NCBI GenBank assembly: GCA_012838995.1
Contig: DUOD01000014.1
Coordinates: 1-48,058 of the forward strand
DNA length: 48,058 nt
Direction: 5' to 3'
Origin: Clostridiales bacterium
GTDB taxonomy: Bacteria > Bacillota > Clostridia > DUOD01
Shown here: positions 7,637-16,390 of the stretch, piece by piece
How positions within the stretch are numbered: position 1 is the stretch's first letter
Layout: every line of letters starts with the position of its first letter
Position numbers and translations under genes: made by a program
Notes under the pieces: model-generated
What the model saw: the letters and a program-made list of their open reading frames with translations, nothing else
The model's database searches: none
What the model was told of the DNA's origin: nothing

Positions 7637-9196
7637 TTAAGTCTTTGAAAAGGGCAGCAGCCTTTTGAAATTTGATACAGAAACGGTTTTAGTTATAATC
7701 AGCAAAACCAGGTAGAGCAGTACGCTTGCCAATACCGATGATGCCAGGGACAGCCAGGGATTGGCGCCATGTTCGGACATTAATCTATAGAGTACATTGG
7801 ATAATAGTGCGGCGGCCATGGATATTACCAGGGGTTTCATTATTAAATTTCTTATTCTTATTTCTATGCCTATCTTCTTTTTTATAAAATTGATAGACAG
7901 CATGGTAGCTACTAGGGCGCTGAGGATGAAACCTATGGAGAATCCGTAAATCCCCACTTTAGGCATAGCCACAAGATAGAAAACACACAGCAGTACAATA
8001 CCGGAGCTGATGATGGAATATTTAAGGGCAACCTTTTGTTCCCCCATACCGTTTAGGATGGACGTCAATGTAAACTGAAGATACATAAATATTGAACCTA
8101 CTGCAAGGGATAACAGCATATCCCCTATCTGGCGGCTGTTGTATATAACCTGGGCAATGGGGTGGGATAAGGTCAGGTACAAGCAGCAGGTTAAGGTGGA
8201 TACGATCAGTGTCATCTTAATGGCTTGCGTGGTGCGCTTTGCAATAAGGGTATAATTTTTTAGGGGTGCGGCCTCCGAAATTGCCGGTATTAGGGTAACG
8301 CATAGGGCGGAGATGATGACCGAAGGGAAGAATATAAGGGGCAGTGCCATGCCCGAAATTTTTCCGAATATCGAAATTGCTTCCGTATTACTATAACCTG
8401 CCGCTACCAGCCGGTGGGGAATTAGTATGGCGTTTAAGGACTGCATGCCTGTACGTATAAGCCCGCTCATGGAAACGGGTATTGTCATGGACAGTATTTT
8501 TGTTATGGTGCCCAGGTTTATTATCCGTTTTTTTAATTTCAAAACGGTACCTTTGAATACCTTTTTTTTGTTTCGGACATAGTTAAAGTACAAAATCGCC
8601 AAGCCCGCCATTTCTCCGATCACCATGGCGGCAACGACAAGGGCTATTGAGTATTCAATGCCCAAGTGACTTATATAGGGTATGGCCAGCAATACTATTA
8701 TTATCTTTAACATTTGTTCTATTATCTGAGCCAAAGCCGGAGTGGTGCTCGACTGCATACCGTAGAAAAAACCCCGGAGAACGGAAGAATATCCTACTAT
8801 AAATAAACATGGTATGGATACCAATAAAGGTAAATATGTTCTTTCATCTTTTAATATATGGGTTGATATATCGGCCATTGAATAATATGTTATCATCGAA
8901 AGCACTATGTTCCAAAGGGTAATAACCACAACGCTGTTTATTATTACCCTCTTTATACCTAGGGTTTTACCTCTGGACCATTCCTCTGCCACAAATCTTG
9001 ATACGGTAACCGAAATGCCGGCGTTGGCCAGGGTAAGCAAAAAAACGTATATAGGCAATACCAGCTGATATATGCCAATACCCTCCGGTCCCAACAATCG
9101 TGATAGGTATATCCTAAATATAAAGCCCGACAACCTGACGATAAAATTTGCAAGGGTAAGAATTATTGCGCCTGTAATAAAGGAAGTCCTTTTCAT
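7637..9196 (-). CDS. spoVB: SpoVB/MurJ-like polysaccharide flippase
   Basis: 519 residues with about 14 hydrophobic segments, the size and pattern of the MVF / polysaccharide-export branch of the MOP superfamily. The start (SFITGAIILTLANFIVRLSG, then RIYLSRLLGPEGIGIYQL) is typical of stage V sporulation protein B and its YkvU/YtgP relatives, which flip lipid-linked peptidoglycan precursors; SpoVB is needed for spore cortex. Firmicutes often carry several paralogues, so the exact role (cortex or vegetative wall) is uncertain. ATG 9196 has GGAGAAA upstream. It is convergent with the MFS gene and divergent from the creatininase-family gene. Confidence 0.8.
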   Translation of the reverse strand: MKRTSFITGAIILTLANFIVRLSGFIFRIYLSRLLGPEGIGIYQLVLPIYVFLLTLANAGISVTVSRFVAEEWSRGKTLGIKRVIINSVVVITLWNIVLSMITYYSMADISTHILKDERTYLPLLVSIPCLFIVGYSSVLRGFFYGMQSSTTPALAQIIEQMLKIIIVLLAIPYISHLGIEYSIALVVAAMVIGEMAGLAILYFNYVRNKKKVFKGTVLKLKKRIINLGTITKILSMTIPVSMSGLIRTGMQSLNAILIPHRLVAAGYSNTEAISIFGKISGMALPLIFFPSVIISALCVTLIPAISEAAPLKNYTLIAKRTTQAIKMTLIVSTLTCCLYLTLSHPIAQVIYNSRQIGDMLLSLAVGSIFMYLQFTLTSILNGMGEQKVALKYSIISSGIVLLCVFYLVAMPKVGIYGFSIGFILSALVATMLSINFIKKKIGIEIRIRNLIMKPLVISMAAALLSNVLYRLMSEHGANPWLSLASSVLASVLLYLVLLIITKTVSVSNFKRLLPFSKT

Positions 9197-9393
9197 TAAT
9201 TATATTTCTCCTTTAATATTCTTTAATAATTCATATGCAAAACCGGGCGGGTATATTTAATGTATTTTTTTGTGGCAAGCCTGCTTGTTGAAAAATAAGA
9301 TGATGTGGTATACAATAAAGTCAGAAAAATATAGAAATTATGTAATTTCATAGAATAAAAGCCGTACCCGGCTTGTCCTGGGAGGATACGTTT

Positions 9394-10185
9394 ATGAACC
9401 TTAAGGATTATAATAAACAAAGGCAACTGTTTTCCGATAAGGAAAATGCAAAGATAGATTATTCCAAATACAGGCTGGAGATGCTCAAACCCAGGGAGTA
9501 TTTTTATATTAGAGAAAAGTATCCCGTTTTCTATCTGCCCTTGGGCACCATTGAATGGCATGAAAGGCATTTGCCCTTAGGCACTGACGGAATAAAGGCC
9601 CATGAATTGTGCTGTAGAATTGCCCGGCGAATAGGGGGGATAGTATCCCCTCCTTTGTATTGTGGATTGGACACCAACAAGGTGGGCGCTTCCGGTACCA
9701 TACGTCCGGGCATGGACGCAGCGGCGGATTTCCAACTTCCGGGCAGTATCTTTAGAATAAATGAAAGGGCGTTTGAAGACTTATTAACCGATGTGATAAA
9801 AGAGGTTTTCAAGGAAAATTTTAAACTGGTCATCATATGTAACGGCCACAACAGTCGGATACAGGAGCATTATATTAGAAAAGTGGCAAATAAATTTATC
9901 CAGGGGGACAGGATAAGGGTACTGGCCTTTTCGGAGTATGAGGAAGCAAAGGATGATTTGGATTGGGCAGGGGATCATGCGGGACAGTGGGAAACCTCTG
10001 TTATGATGAGCCTGAGGATGGATTTGGTGGATATAAATGAATTGCCCCCGTTGGATACGCCCTTGGTGGGGGCAAACGGTATTGACCCGAGAATAAATTC
10101 AAGCATTGCCCTTGGGGATGAATGTGTAGACCTTATCATAGAAAATGTTTGTAAAGAAATCCAGGATATACTGAGGAATTTGTAA
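9394..10185 (+). CDS. creatininase-family amidohydrolase
   Basis: 263 residues, the size of the creatininase family. These metal-dependent amide or cyclic-amide hydrolases include creatininase, FAPy deformylase and mycofactocin MftE. Metal-binding residues are visible: E54 and H56 (GTIEWHERH), D65 (PLGTD), later the CNGHN segment, and GDHAGQWETS with the second Glu. ATG 9394 has GGGAGGATA upstream. About 30 extra residues lie before the domain. It stands alone between the divergent flippase gene and hflX; there is no mycofactocin cluster. The substrate cannot be stated. Confidence 0.8.
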   Translation: MNLKDYNKQRQLFSDKENAKIDYSKYRLEMLKPREYFYIREKYPVFYLPLGTIEWHERHLPLGTDGIKAHELCCRIARRIGGIVSPPLYCGLDTNKVGASGTIRPGMDAAADFQLPGSIFRINERAFEDLLTDVIKEVFKENFKLVIICNGHNSRIQEHYIRKVANKFIQGDRIRVLAFSEYEEAKDDLDWAGDHAGQWETSVMMSLRMDLVDINELPPLDTPLVGANGIDPRINSSIALGDECVDLIIENVCKEIQDILRNL

Positions 10186-10252
10186 AATAATAATACTTGG
10201 GGGTTGATGAAAACTGGTAAACGGCAACACGGAAGGAATCAAACAGTCGATA

Positions 10253-11971
10253 TTGGATCAATTAAACGGTATTTATAACATACAAATAGATAAAAACCTA
10301 TTTGTTACAAAGGAAATATTAGAAATATTAAGCCAATGCAGCAGTCAAATTAATAGGGAAATATCAATATATATAAACAGAACGGGCAGGGTGGTTGATG
10401 TTTCCATAGGAAACGCCAGCACCGTGCCCTTACCGCATATAAAAGGCGAGAGAGGTATCAGGTGTATTCATACCCATCCCCAGGGTGAAGGTGAGTTGTC
10501 ATCCATCGATATTAATGCCTTAAAACAACTGGATTTGGATGCCATTGCCTCGGTGGGGGTGCGTAAAGGCCGGCCGACGGAAATATATTGTGCCTTTAAT
10601 ATAGGCGATGATGACTACACGATACAAGGGCCATATTCCGCTAAAGATATGGAAAACCCCGATTTAATGTTGGTATTGAATCGATACAACGATGAAAGAA
10701 ATAAAAATAACAGGTATTTCAATAATGCCGTCAAAAAGGAAAAGGCCATAACGGTTTCGGTTTTTGATATGAAAACTACCCAGCGGCAAATTGACTATTC
10801 AATGGACGAACTGGACAGCCTGGCCACCACGGCGGGTGCCGTTGTGGTCGATAGGATGTATCAGAGACGTAGGGACAAAGATCCGGCATATTATATAGGC
10901 AGGGGAAAGGTAGAACAATTGTCTTTATTAAGGCAGCATCACGATGCGGATTTGGTAATCGTAAATGACGAGCTAACTCCCGGCCAGCTTTATAATTTGC
11001 AGGATGCTTTAGGTATCAAAGTTGTCGACAGGACAACTCTTATATTGGACATTTTTGCCCAGCGGGCGTCCAGCCATGAGGGCAAACTGCAGGTGGAGCT
11101 TGCCCAGCTGGAATATAAACTTTCCAAGTTGGCGGGCATGGGACACCTGCTTTCAAGGTTAGGAGGAGGTATTGGGACCAGGGGTCCCGGTGAGGCAAAG
11201 CTGGAATCGGACAGAAGGCACATACGCAGGAGAATAGGCCAGCTTCGTAATGAACTGGGGCTGATAAAAAAACAGCGTTCCAACCAGCGAAAAAGAAGGC
11301 TGGAGTCCCGGCTGCCCATAGTAGCCCTTGTCGGCTATACAAACAGCGGGAAGAGCACCCTGCTCAACAAACTCACCGGTAGTAATGTACTGGTCGAGGA
11401 CAAACTTTTTGCTACCTTGGATGCCGTTACCAGGACCGTTAATTCGCCCTCCAATAAGAAATTCCTGCTTGTGGATACCGTAGGTTTTGTGGATAGGTTA
11501 CCCCACCATCTAATAGACGCCTTTAAATCCACCCTGGAAGAGATTAAATATGCCCATATAATACTTCATATTGTAGACGGAAGCAGTAGCAATATTGAAG
11601 GGCAGACAAAAACAGTTATGTCGGTATTGAAATCCTTGGGAGTGGATGAAGGAAAGGTAATAAAGGTATATAATAAAGCCGATTTGGTCAATGTAAGAGG
11701 GGAAGGATTATGGATTTCTGCCTTGGCGGGGCAGGGGATCCCACAGCTTCTGGAGCGGATAGAGCATGAGATATTCGGAGTACAAAAGACGGTCGAAATG
11801 CTGGTGCCATATGACCATGGCAGCGTAGCCAATGAAATTTTCCAAGGCCATTCGGTAAACCATTTCAGCCATGAAGACGTAGGGGTTAGGATGCGTGTTA
11901 ATGTAACTGCAAAGGAATATGAAATGTATAAAAGGTTTATTGTGAAAACCTTAGACAATGCTAAATTTTAG
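10253..11971 (+). CDS. hflX: GTPase HflX with JAMM-like N-terminal domain
   Basis: HflX is a ribosome-binding GTPase that splits or rescues stalled ribosomes. After about residue 165 the standard domains follow: GTP-binding N domain (VVVDRMYQRR, YYIGRGKVEQL), the coiled linker (GGGIGTRGPGEAKLE) and the G domain with GYTNSGKST, DTVGFVDRLP and NKAD. The first ~165 residues are an extension with CIHTHP, then ELSSID: the H-x-H-P...S-x2-D pattern of JAMM/MPN metalloprotease folds, with an upstream Glu (REISIY). Such extensions are usual in clostridial HflX. TTG 10253 is the first standard start, but the frame is open back to 10211 and encodes VNGNTEGIK, which looks conserved. CTG 10214, ten bases after GGGGG, may be the true start. 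Confidence 0.93.
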   Translation: MDQLNGIYNIQIDKNLFVTKEILEILSQCSSQINREISIYINRTGRVVDVSIGNASTVPLPHIKGERGIRCIHTHPQGEGELSSIDINALKQLDLDAIASVGVRKGRPTEIYCAFNIGDDDYTIQGPYSAKDMENPDLMLVLNRYNDERNKNNRYFNNAVKKEKAITVSVFDMKTTQRQIDYSMDELDSLATTAGAVVVDRMYQRRRDKDPAYYIGRGKVEQLSLLRQHHDADLVIVNDELTPGQLYNLQDALGIKVVDRTTLILDIFAQRASSHEGKLQVELAQLEYKLSKLAGMGHLLSRLGGGIGTRGPGEAKLESDRRHIRRRIGQLRNELGLIKKQRSNQRKRRLESRLPIVALVGYTNSGKSTLLNKLTGSNVLVEDKLFATLDAVTRTVNSPSNKKFLLVDTVGFVDRLPHHLIDAFKSTLEEIKYAHIILHIVDGSSSNIEGQTKTVMSVLKSLGVDEGKVIKVYNKADLVNVRGEGLWISALAGQGIPQLLERIEHEIFGVQKTVEMLVPYDHGSVANEIFQGHSVNHFSHEDVGVRMRVNVTAKEYEMYKRFIVKTLDNAKF

Positions 11972-11985
11972 CACATTTAAAGGAA

Positions 11986-12014
11986 TTGCAAAAATCGTGT
12001 ATTTATTATATAAT
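11986..12014 (+). promoter_or_regulatory. promoter of tRNA-Val
   Basis: -35 TTGCAA (11986-11991), 17-base spacer, -10 TATAAT (12009-12014), with the mature tRNA starting 16 bases later. Confidence 0.65.
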
Positions 12015-12029
12015 ATTATAGCCTGGAGT

Positions 12030-12105
12030 GGGGCGTTAACTCAGTTGGTAGAGTGTCACCTTGACATGGTGGAAGTCATTGGTTCGAGTCCAATACGCCC
12101 CACCA
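12030..12105 (+). tRNA. tRNA-Val (anticodon GAC)
   Basis: A 76-base cloverleaf. Acceptor GGGGCGT pairs with ACGCCCC, anticodon loop TTGACAT carries GAC, the T loop is GGTTCGAGTCC, and CCA is encoded at 12103-12105. It reads GUC (and GUU by wobble). Confidence 0.95.
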
Positions 12106-12159
12106 TTTTTCAAGTCTAGGGCTTTTTCAATAAAAAGTTTTAAAAAGTAAAGCGGGGTA

Positions 12160-12188
12160 TTGATTCAAAATACTCGGTATGTTATAAT
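12160..12188 (+). promoter_or_regulatory. promoter of tRNA-Gln
   Basis: -35 TTGATT (12160-12165), 17-base spacer, -10 TATAAT (12183-12188). The second tRNA therefore has its own promoter. Confidence 0.55.
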
Positions 12189-12206
12189 ATCATTCGTCGG
12201 TAACGC

Positions 12207-12280
12207 TGCGGGATGGTGTAATGGTAGCACATATGACTCTGGATCATATAGTCTAGGTTCGAATCCTAGCCCCGCAGCCA
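12207..12280 (+). tRNA. tRNA-Gln (anticodon CTG)
   Basis: A 74-base cloverleaf. Acceptor TGCGGG pairs with CCCGCA, the anticodon stem TATGA/TCATA encloses loop CTCTGGA with anticodon CTG (codon CAG), the T arm is CTAGG-TTCGAAT-CCTAG, and CCA is encoded. The last acceptor pair (A7) is a mismatch with C66. Confidence 0.9.
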
Positions 12281-12612
12281 ATATATAATCAATGCTCAAA
12301 GTCATGGGTCCCATCTTTGGGATGCCTGATTTTTTTTGGGAAGTTTTTTATAGTTTGACGATACTTATACGGCGGCCGGGCATAACGGCGAAATGCATAA
12401 TCCCGTGGCGGACGTATATGGAAATTACTGATTTTGGGCAGCATTGCCGATGGTAGCCGTAAACTTAATCGGGCGCCGTAATTAAACTGACAATTTCAGG
12501 GGCGGTCCATACAAAAAGATGGGCAAAATTATATTTGGTTATCTGTTGCGTTAATTTAACCGTTGTAATATAATAAATTATGGCAAGTTAAATATATTGG
12601 GTGGGGAGATGG
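12281..12612. other. gene-free stretch upstream of malic enzyme
   Basis: No supported gene. A weak hairpin with TCCCA / TGGGA at about 12309-12322, followed by a run of eight Ts, may end the tRNA-Gln transcript. The rest has no recognisable coding frame or RNA motif. Confidence 0.4.
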
Positions 12613-12655
12613 GCCACAATAAACGGGATGGTATATTCTGTTTGTTGTGGCTTTT
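12613..12655 (+). terminator. leader terminator before malic enzyme
   Basis: GCCACAA and AAAC (12613-12624) pair with GTTT and TTGTGGC (12640-12651) around a 15-base loop, followed by TTTTG. The ribosome site AAGGAGGA starts 16 bases later, so the hairpin lies in the 5' leader and could attenuate the gene. Confidence 0.5.
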
Positions 12656-12683
12656 GATTTAAGTTATTTTAAGGAGGATATGG

Positions 12684-13856
12684 ATGGAAAGTCGAGATAA
12701 GGTTCTTAAACTGCATGAAGAATGGAGAGGAAAAATTGAGGTAGTTAGTACCGTGGAGGTAGATTCCATGGAGGATTTATCAATTGCCTATACCCCGGGG
12801 GTAGCCGAACCTTGTAAGGAAATAAATAAAGAAAAAAACAAAGTATATGACTATACCCGTAAGTGGAATTTGGTTGCAGTGGTTACAGACGGTTCGGCTG
12901 TCCTGGGTCTGGGGGATATAGGTCCCGAGGCAGGTATGCCGGTCATGGAGGGCAAGGCTGTATTGTTCAAAACCTTTGCCGATGTGGATGCTTTTCCCAT
13001 TTGCATAGCATCCAAGGATGTGGATGATATAGTCCGAACGGTGAAGCTGATTGCTCCATCCTTTGGCGGTATAAACCTCGAGGATATTTCGGCACCCAGG
13101 TGCTTTGAAATAGAAGAGAGGCTTAAGGAAGAATTGGATATACCGGTGTTCCATGACGATCAGCATGGAACGGCAGTGGTTACACTGGCAGCCATGATTA
13201 ATGCTCTTAAAATAGTGGACAAGGATATTGAAGACGTTTCTGTTGTGGTAAACGGTGCAGGGGCTGCAGGAATAGCCATAACAAAACTCCTTATGGGTAT
13301 GGGCTTGAAGGATGTGGTGCTATGCGACAGACAGGGTGCCATATACAAGGGACGGGACGGTCTGAATACTTACAAAGGAGAAATAGCGGAAGTTACCAAC
13401 CTAGGCATGAAAAAAGGTTCATTAGAGGATGTTATGGCAGGTACCGATGTCTTTATAGGCGTGTCCGCTCCCAATACGGTCACTAAGGATATGGTGAGGT
13501 CAATGAATAAAGATGCCCTGATATTCGCCATGGCCAATCCCGTACCTGAAATATTCCCCGATGAGGCAAAGGAAGCCGGCGCCAGGGTGATTGGAACCGG
13601 AAGGTCGGATTTCCCCAACCAAATAAATAACGTACTGGCTTTTCCCGGTATTTTTAGAGGCGCTTTGGACGTAAGGGCAAGGGAAATAAACGACCAAATG
13701 AAGATAGCGGCAGCAAAGGCCATTGCTTCCTTGGTGGGGGACGAGGAATTAAATGAGGATTGTATACTGCCCAAGCCATTTGACAGGAGGGTGGGAACGG
13801 CGGTAGCCAAGGCCGTTATGAAAGCAGCCAGGGATTCAGGCGTAGCGCGGTTGTAG
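12684..13856 (+). CDS. malic enzyme (NAD(P)-dependent, oxaloacetate-decarboxylating)
   Basis: 390 residues, the short bacterial form without a phosphotransacetylase tail. It interconverts malate and pyruvate plus CO2 in the cytoplasm. Visible motifs are the N-terminal catalytic Tyr segment (AYTPGVAEPCKEI), the metal-binding GGINLEDISAPRCFEIE, FHDDQHGTAVV, and the Rossmann GAGAAGIA at about residue 190. NAD versus NADP cannot be settled by eye. ATG 12684 has AAGGAGGA upstream; the ATG four bases earlier is out of frame and stops at once. It stands alone behind a leader hairpin and ends before the bidirectional terminator at 14016-14049. Confidence 0.93.
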   Translation: MESRDKVLKLHEEWRGKIEVVSTVEVDSMEDLSIAYTPGVAEPCKEINKEKNKVYDYTRKWNLVAVVTDGSAVLGLGDIGPEAGMPVMEGKAVLFKTFADVDAFPICIASKDVDDIVRTVKLIAPSFGGINLEDISAPRCFEIEERLKEELDIPVFHDDQHGTAVVTLAAMINALKIVDKDIEDVSVVVNGAGAAGIAITKLLMGMGLKDVVLCDRQGAIYKGRDGLNTYKGEIAEVTNLGMKKGSLEDVMAGTDVFIGVSAPNTVTKDMVRSMNKDALIFAMANPVPEIFPDEAKEAGARVIGTGRSDFPNQINNVLAFPGIFRGALDVRAREINDQMKIAAAKAIASLVGDEELNEDCILPKPFDRRVGTAVAKAVMKAARDSGVARL

Positions 13857-14015
13857 AAAAAATTTACAAACACAGACATTTGTTCGGAAAACCATAGACA
13901 GAACGCTTATTTGCCTTCATTGGTCTTCGTGGATATTATAAGCATTTTGTGGATACTGCAAGCATCCCGCCCCATGACGGGGTGATGTTAAAAAGTAAAC
14001 ATGTAAAGTTTTGCC

Positions 14016-14052
14016 AAATTGAAAAGGACCCTAGGGTCCTTTTCAATTTAGA
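14016..14052. terminator. bidirectional terminator, perfect 34-bp palindrome
   Basis: A perfect inverted repeat centred on CCCTAGGG. The GC-rich core GGACCC/GGGTCC is flanked by an A-rich stretch on the left and a T-rich stretch on the right, so it works on both strands. It ends the malic enzyme transcript (plus) and the small peptide gene at 14060-14155 (minus). Confidence 0.8.
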
Positions 14053-14059
14053 CAAATAT

Positions 14060-14155
14060 TTATTCTTCAAAGCCAAACAATCCGCTGCCGAAAAAGATTA
14101 CCAGCAGCAGGAAGAAGAATAGTAAAGAAGAGCTTTTGCCACTGCTAAACATCAT
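14060..14155 (-). CDS. small hydrophobic sporulation-type peptide (YjcZ-like)
   Basis: 31 residues: a Ser/Gly/Lys head (MMFSSGKSSS), one very hydrophobic Leu/Phe segment (about 11-22) and the tail GSGLFGFEE. This is the look of the tiny YjcZ/YhdX-type peptides that Bacilli and Clostridia make during sporulation. GGAGGG lies 5 bases before the first ATG and 8 before the second, and a bidirectional terminator follows within 10 bases of the stop. So it is a complete transcription unit on the strand opposite its neighbours. Function unknown; a membrane-associated role is likely. Confidence 0.7.
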   Translation of the reverse strand: MMFSSGKSSSLLFFFLLLVIFFGSGLFGFEE

Positions 14156-14328
14156 ATAATCCCTCCAGATAAGTAAATTATTTGTTTACTATATAATATG
14201 AAATGCCACTTTTTTTGTTACAGGTGTATATCAAAAATGTATATAATCATTGGCATGGACGGACATGCTGATATAGTAATTTTGCATTAAAAGGCAAGAT
14301 GTTTGGCATTATAAAAAATGTATGTGTT

Positions 14329-14334
14329 ATAATT
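14329..14334 (+). promoter_or_regulatory. -10 element of the M1 peptidase gene
   Basis: TATAAT at 14329-14334 with TG one base before it (extended -10). It lies inside the 5' part of the open frame that begins at 14322, so the ATG there cannot be used and the TTG at 14367 is the start. Confidence 0.55.
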
Positions 14335-14366
14335 TAATAAAACGGACCATCTGGAGGATAGCAACG

Positions 14367-15989
14367 TTGGGTAAGCATACCAGGGATAGGATAAAGCAAT
14401 GGATTACTGCAGCGCTGTTTTGTTTTGCATTGATAATGGCAAGGGATGGGTGGGCACATGCCCATTCTGTTGTCGACCGGGCCGGTAATGTTCCCAAAGA
14501 CGGTCCCATATACAACATGTACATCGATCTTGATTTTAGAAACAGACTGTTACACGGCGTTTCATCAATAACCTTTGTTAATAAAAACGCTTCCTGCGCC
14601 GTTTTGTGGTTTCAGTTATATCAAAATGATATGGAAAAAAAGCTTATGGAAATTGAAACCATAACGGTAGGCGGCAAGGAGGCGGATTTTACATATTACA
14701 ACAATCTGGTGGCGGTATTCTGCCCTAAGGTTTTTAAAAAAGAAGAGGAAGTATCGGTTACCTTTACATACAAGGCTGAAATTCCCCGGTGTAACGATTA
14801 TACCTTTTACGGCTTAAAGGACGATATCTTTGCTCTATCCAGGTTTTATCCCTCCCTTGTACCCCAAAGGAACAACGGATGGATAACCACTCCTCCTTCA
14901 GAAATCGGTGATCCCTTTGTCAGCGACGCAGGATATTTTGATGTAGTCATTAAAGCTCCCATAACTCAGACGGTATTAGCCAGCGGGGAGGTGGCCGGAG
15001 CGGCTATATCAGGGAACAAGCAATTCATTAGGGTATTGGCAGGCCCGGCCAGGACCTTTAGCATAATCAGCAGCCATAAGTTTGGCCTGGTTACAGGGGA
15101 GCATAGGGGGACAAAAATAATATCGGCTTATAAAAAAGGGAACGAAAAGGCCGGATTAAACAATCTGATTTATACCAAGAAAGCGTTGAATACTTTTCAA
15201 AGGCTACTGGGCGAATATCCATACCATTATATTTATGTATGCCAGGCCCCCATCCGATCGAGTGGCATGGAATATTCAGGCATGATATGGATATCCCGGG
15301 CCAGGATGGAGGAGGGTGGCAGTGAGTCGACGGTTGCCCACGAAATAGCCCATCAATGGTGGTTTAATGCAGTGGGTAATGACGAATACAGAGAACCGTG
15401 GTTGGACGAGTCCTTGGCAAGGTATTGTGAGGTATTGTATTACGAGGAAAACTACGGCCGGAGCCATGGAAAAATACGTTTTCAGAATATGCAGCAGGGT
15501 TACATTGGTACAACCGATGGACGGAAGGGCCTAAAAATTGGGATGTCCTTGGATAAATACGACGAGGACACCTATTTTCCTACTGTCTATGAAAAGGGTG
15601 CCATGTTCCAGCACCAATTGAGAAGTATTATGGGTGACAAACGATACTTTAAAGCCCTGGGCAAATACTATAAAGAATATATGTGGAAGATTGCTACCAC
15701 CAAGGATTTTGAAAATATTATCAATGGATACACCAAGAAACATGTTTCCTTACTGTTTGACCATTGGGTGTATCAACAAGGCACAAATATAAGGGGCGAG
15801 AAATTAGTGGTGGCCAACAGCACCCTTCCGGTTTTTAACAGTCCCGATGCAAAATCCGTAAGGATAAGTCTGCTTTCCGATGGTACTATCGTAACCGCTG
15901 TTGAAAAAAGGGGAGATTGGTTGAAGATAATAACCCCGCGGGGCAGCAGGGGGTATGTATATTACAAGGGAATGAAAGCTCTAAGATAA
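14367..15989 (+). CDS. exported M1-type zinc aminopeptidase with C-terminal SH3-like domain
   Basis: 540 residues. A signal peptide is likely (charged start, hydrophobic stretch at about 14-27, then ARDGWAHAH). The M1 gluzincin motif is complete: H325-E326-x-x-H329 and E348 after 18 residues, plus an exopeptidase-type SGMEYSGM segment. M1 enzymes remove N-terminal residues from peptides using zinc. The last ~55 residues look like a bacterial SH3 domain (VRISLLSDGTIVTAV, GDWLKI, GSRGYVYY), which usually binds peptidoglycan and would hold the enzyme at the wall. TTG 14367 is chosen: GGAGGA lies 8 bases upstream. Confidence 0.85.
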   Translation: MGKHTRDRIKQWITAALFCFALIMARDGWAHAHSVVDRAGNVPKDGPIYNMYIDLDFRNRLLHGVSSITFVNKNASCAVLWFQLYQNDMEKKLMEIETITVGGKEADFTYYNNLVAVFCPKVFKKEEEVSVTFTYKAEIPRCNDYTFYGLKDDIFALSRFYPSLVPQRNNGWITTPPSEIGDPFVSDAGYFDVVIKAPITQTVLASGEVAGAAISGNKQFIRVLAGPARTFSIISSHKFGLVTGEHRGTKIISAYKKGNEKAGLNNLIYTKKALNTFQRLLGEYPYHYIYVCQAPIRSSGMEYSGMIWISRARMEEGGSESTVAHEIAHQWWFNAVGNDEYREPWLDESLARYCEVLYYEENYGRSHGKIRFQNMQQGYIGTTDGRKGLKIGMSLDKYDEDTYFPTVYEKGAMFQHQLRSIMGDKRYFKALGKYYKEYMWKIATTKDFENIINGYTKKHVSLLFDHWVYQQGTNIRGEKLVVANSTLPVFNSPDAKSVRISLLSDGTIVTAVEKRGDWLKIITPRGSRGYVYYKGMKALR

Positions 15990-15993
15990 AATC

Positions 15994-16022
15994 TTGACAT
16001 GATACAAGCCCTATAGTAAAAT
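15994..16022 (+). promoter_or_regulatory. consensus promoter of the T-box transcript
   Basis: -35 TTGACA (15994-15999), 17-base spacer, -10 TAAAAT (16017-16022). Transcription would start near 16029, about 30 bases before the T-box stem I. Confidence 0.8.
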
Positions 16023-16057
16023 CTTATACAAGTGTATATTAAGAAAAATACTATGAC

Positions 16058-16337
16058 AGGGACCAGTAGGCAATCAATAAATTCCAGAGAGTCATCGTTT
16101 GGTGTGAGATGATATTTATTATTGCTGAACCTCACCCTTGAGTAGTCAACCGAAATCCTATGTTGCGACGTAGGAGAGTAGACTTGAACGGCATCTCCCA
16201 CCGTTAATAAGAGGAGGAGGCATAAATAATAATTTGTGCCTTGCGACGAGGGGGGCGGCGATTGTCGTCCAACAAGAATGGTACCGCGGAAGCACAACCT
16301 TTCGTTTCTTGGGCAAACAGGAAACGGAAGGTTTTTT
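16058..16337 (+). promoter_or_regulatory. T-box leader, leucine (CUC) specifier
   Basis: A complete T-box. Base stem AGGG (16058-16061) pairs with CCCT (16135-16138). The specifier loop has AGTA (16065-16068) opposite GAAC and CTC-A (16127-16134). A long upper stem pairs 16070-16082 with 16114-16125, the AGAGAG bulge is at 16086-16091, and the distal loop GTTTGGTGTGA is closed by TCATC/GATGA. Stem III includes TCCTA/TAGGA at 16156-16175. The T-box core TGGTACCGCGG is at 16279-16289, and the terminator AACCTT...AAGGTT plus Ts at 16296-16337. The U after UGG would pair with A73, the discriminator of tRNA-Leu. Uncharged tRNA-Leu should allow readthrough into the acyl-CoA synthetase gene. Confidence 0.92.
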
Positions 16338-16390
16338 ATATATTTATTTAAATTCCTTTGAAAGGAGAACAATTGAAAGGAGAGCAGAAA

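Noticed and set aside
9223-9570. 115-residue minus-strand frame between the flippase and creatininase-family genes
   Set aside because: Overlaps the real creatininase-family start antisense and lacks a ribosome site and family features.
12550-12560. GTTAA-T-TTAAC resembling a Rex operator before malic enzyme
   Set aside because: The arms are spaced by one base at most, not four, so it does not fit the Rex site.
13370-13879. 169-residue minus-strand frame
   Set aside because: Shadow of the malic enzyme gene; the plus-strand protein has complete motifs.
14322-14366. ATG 14322 as start of the M1 peptidase
   Set aside because: The -10 box TATAAT lies downstream of it, so this codon would not be transcribed.
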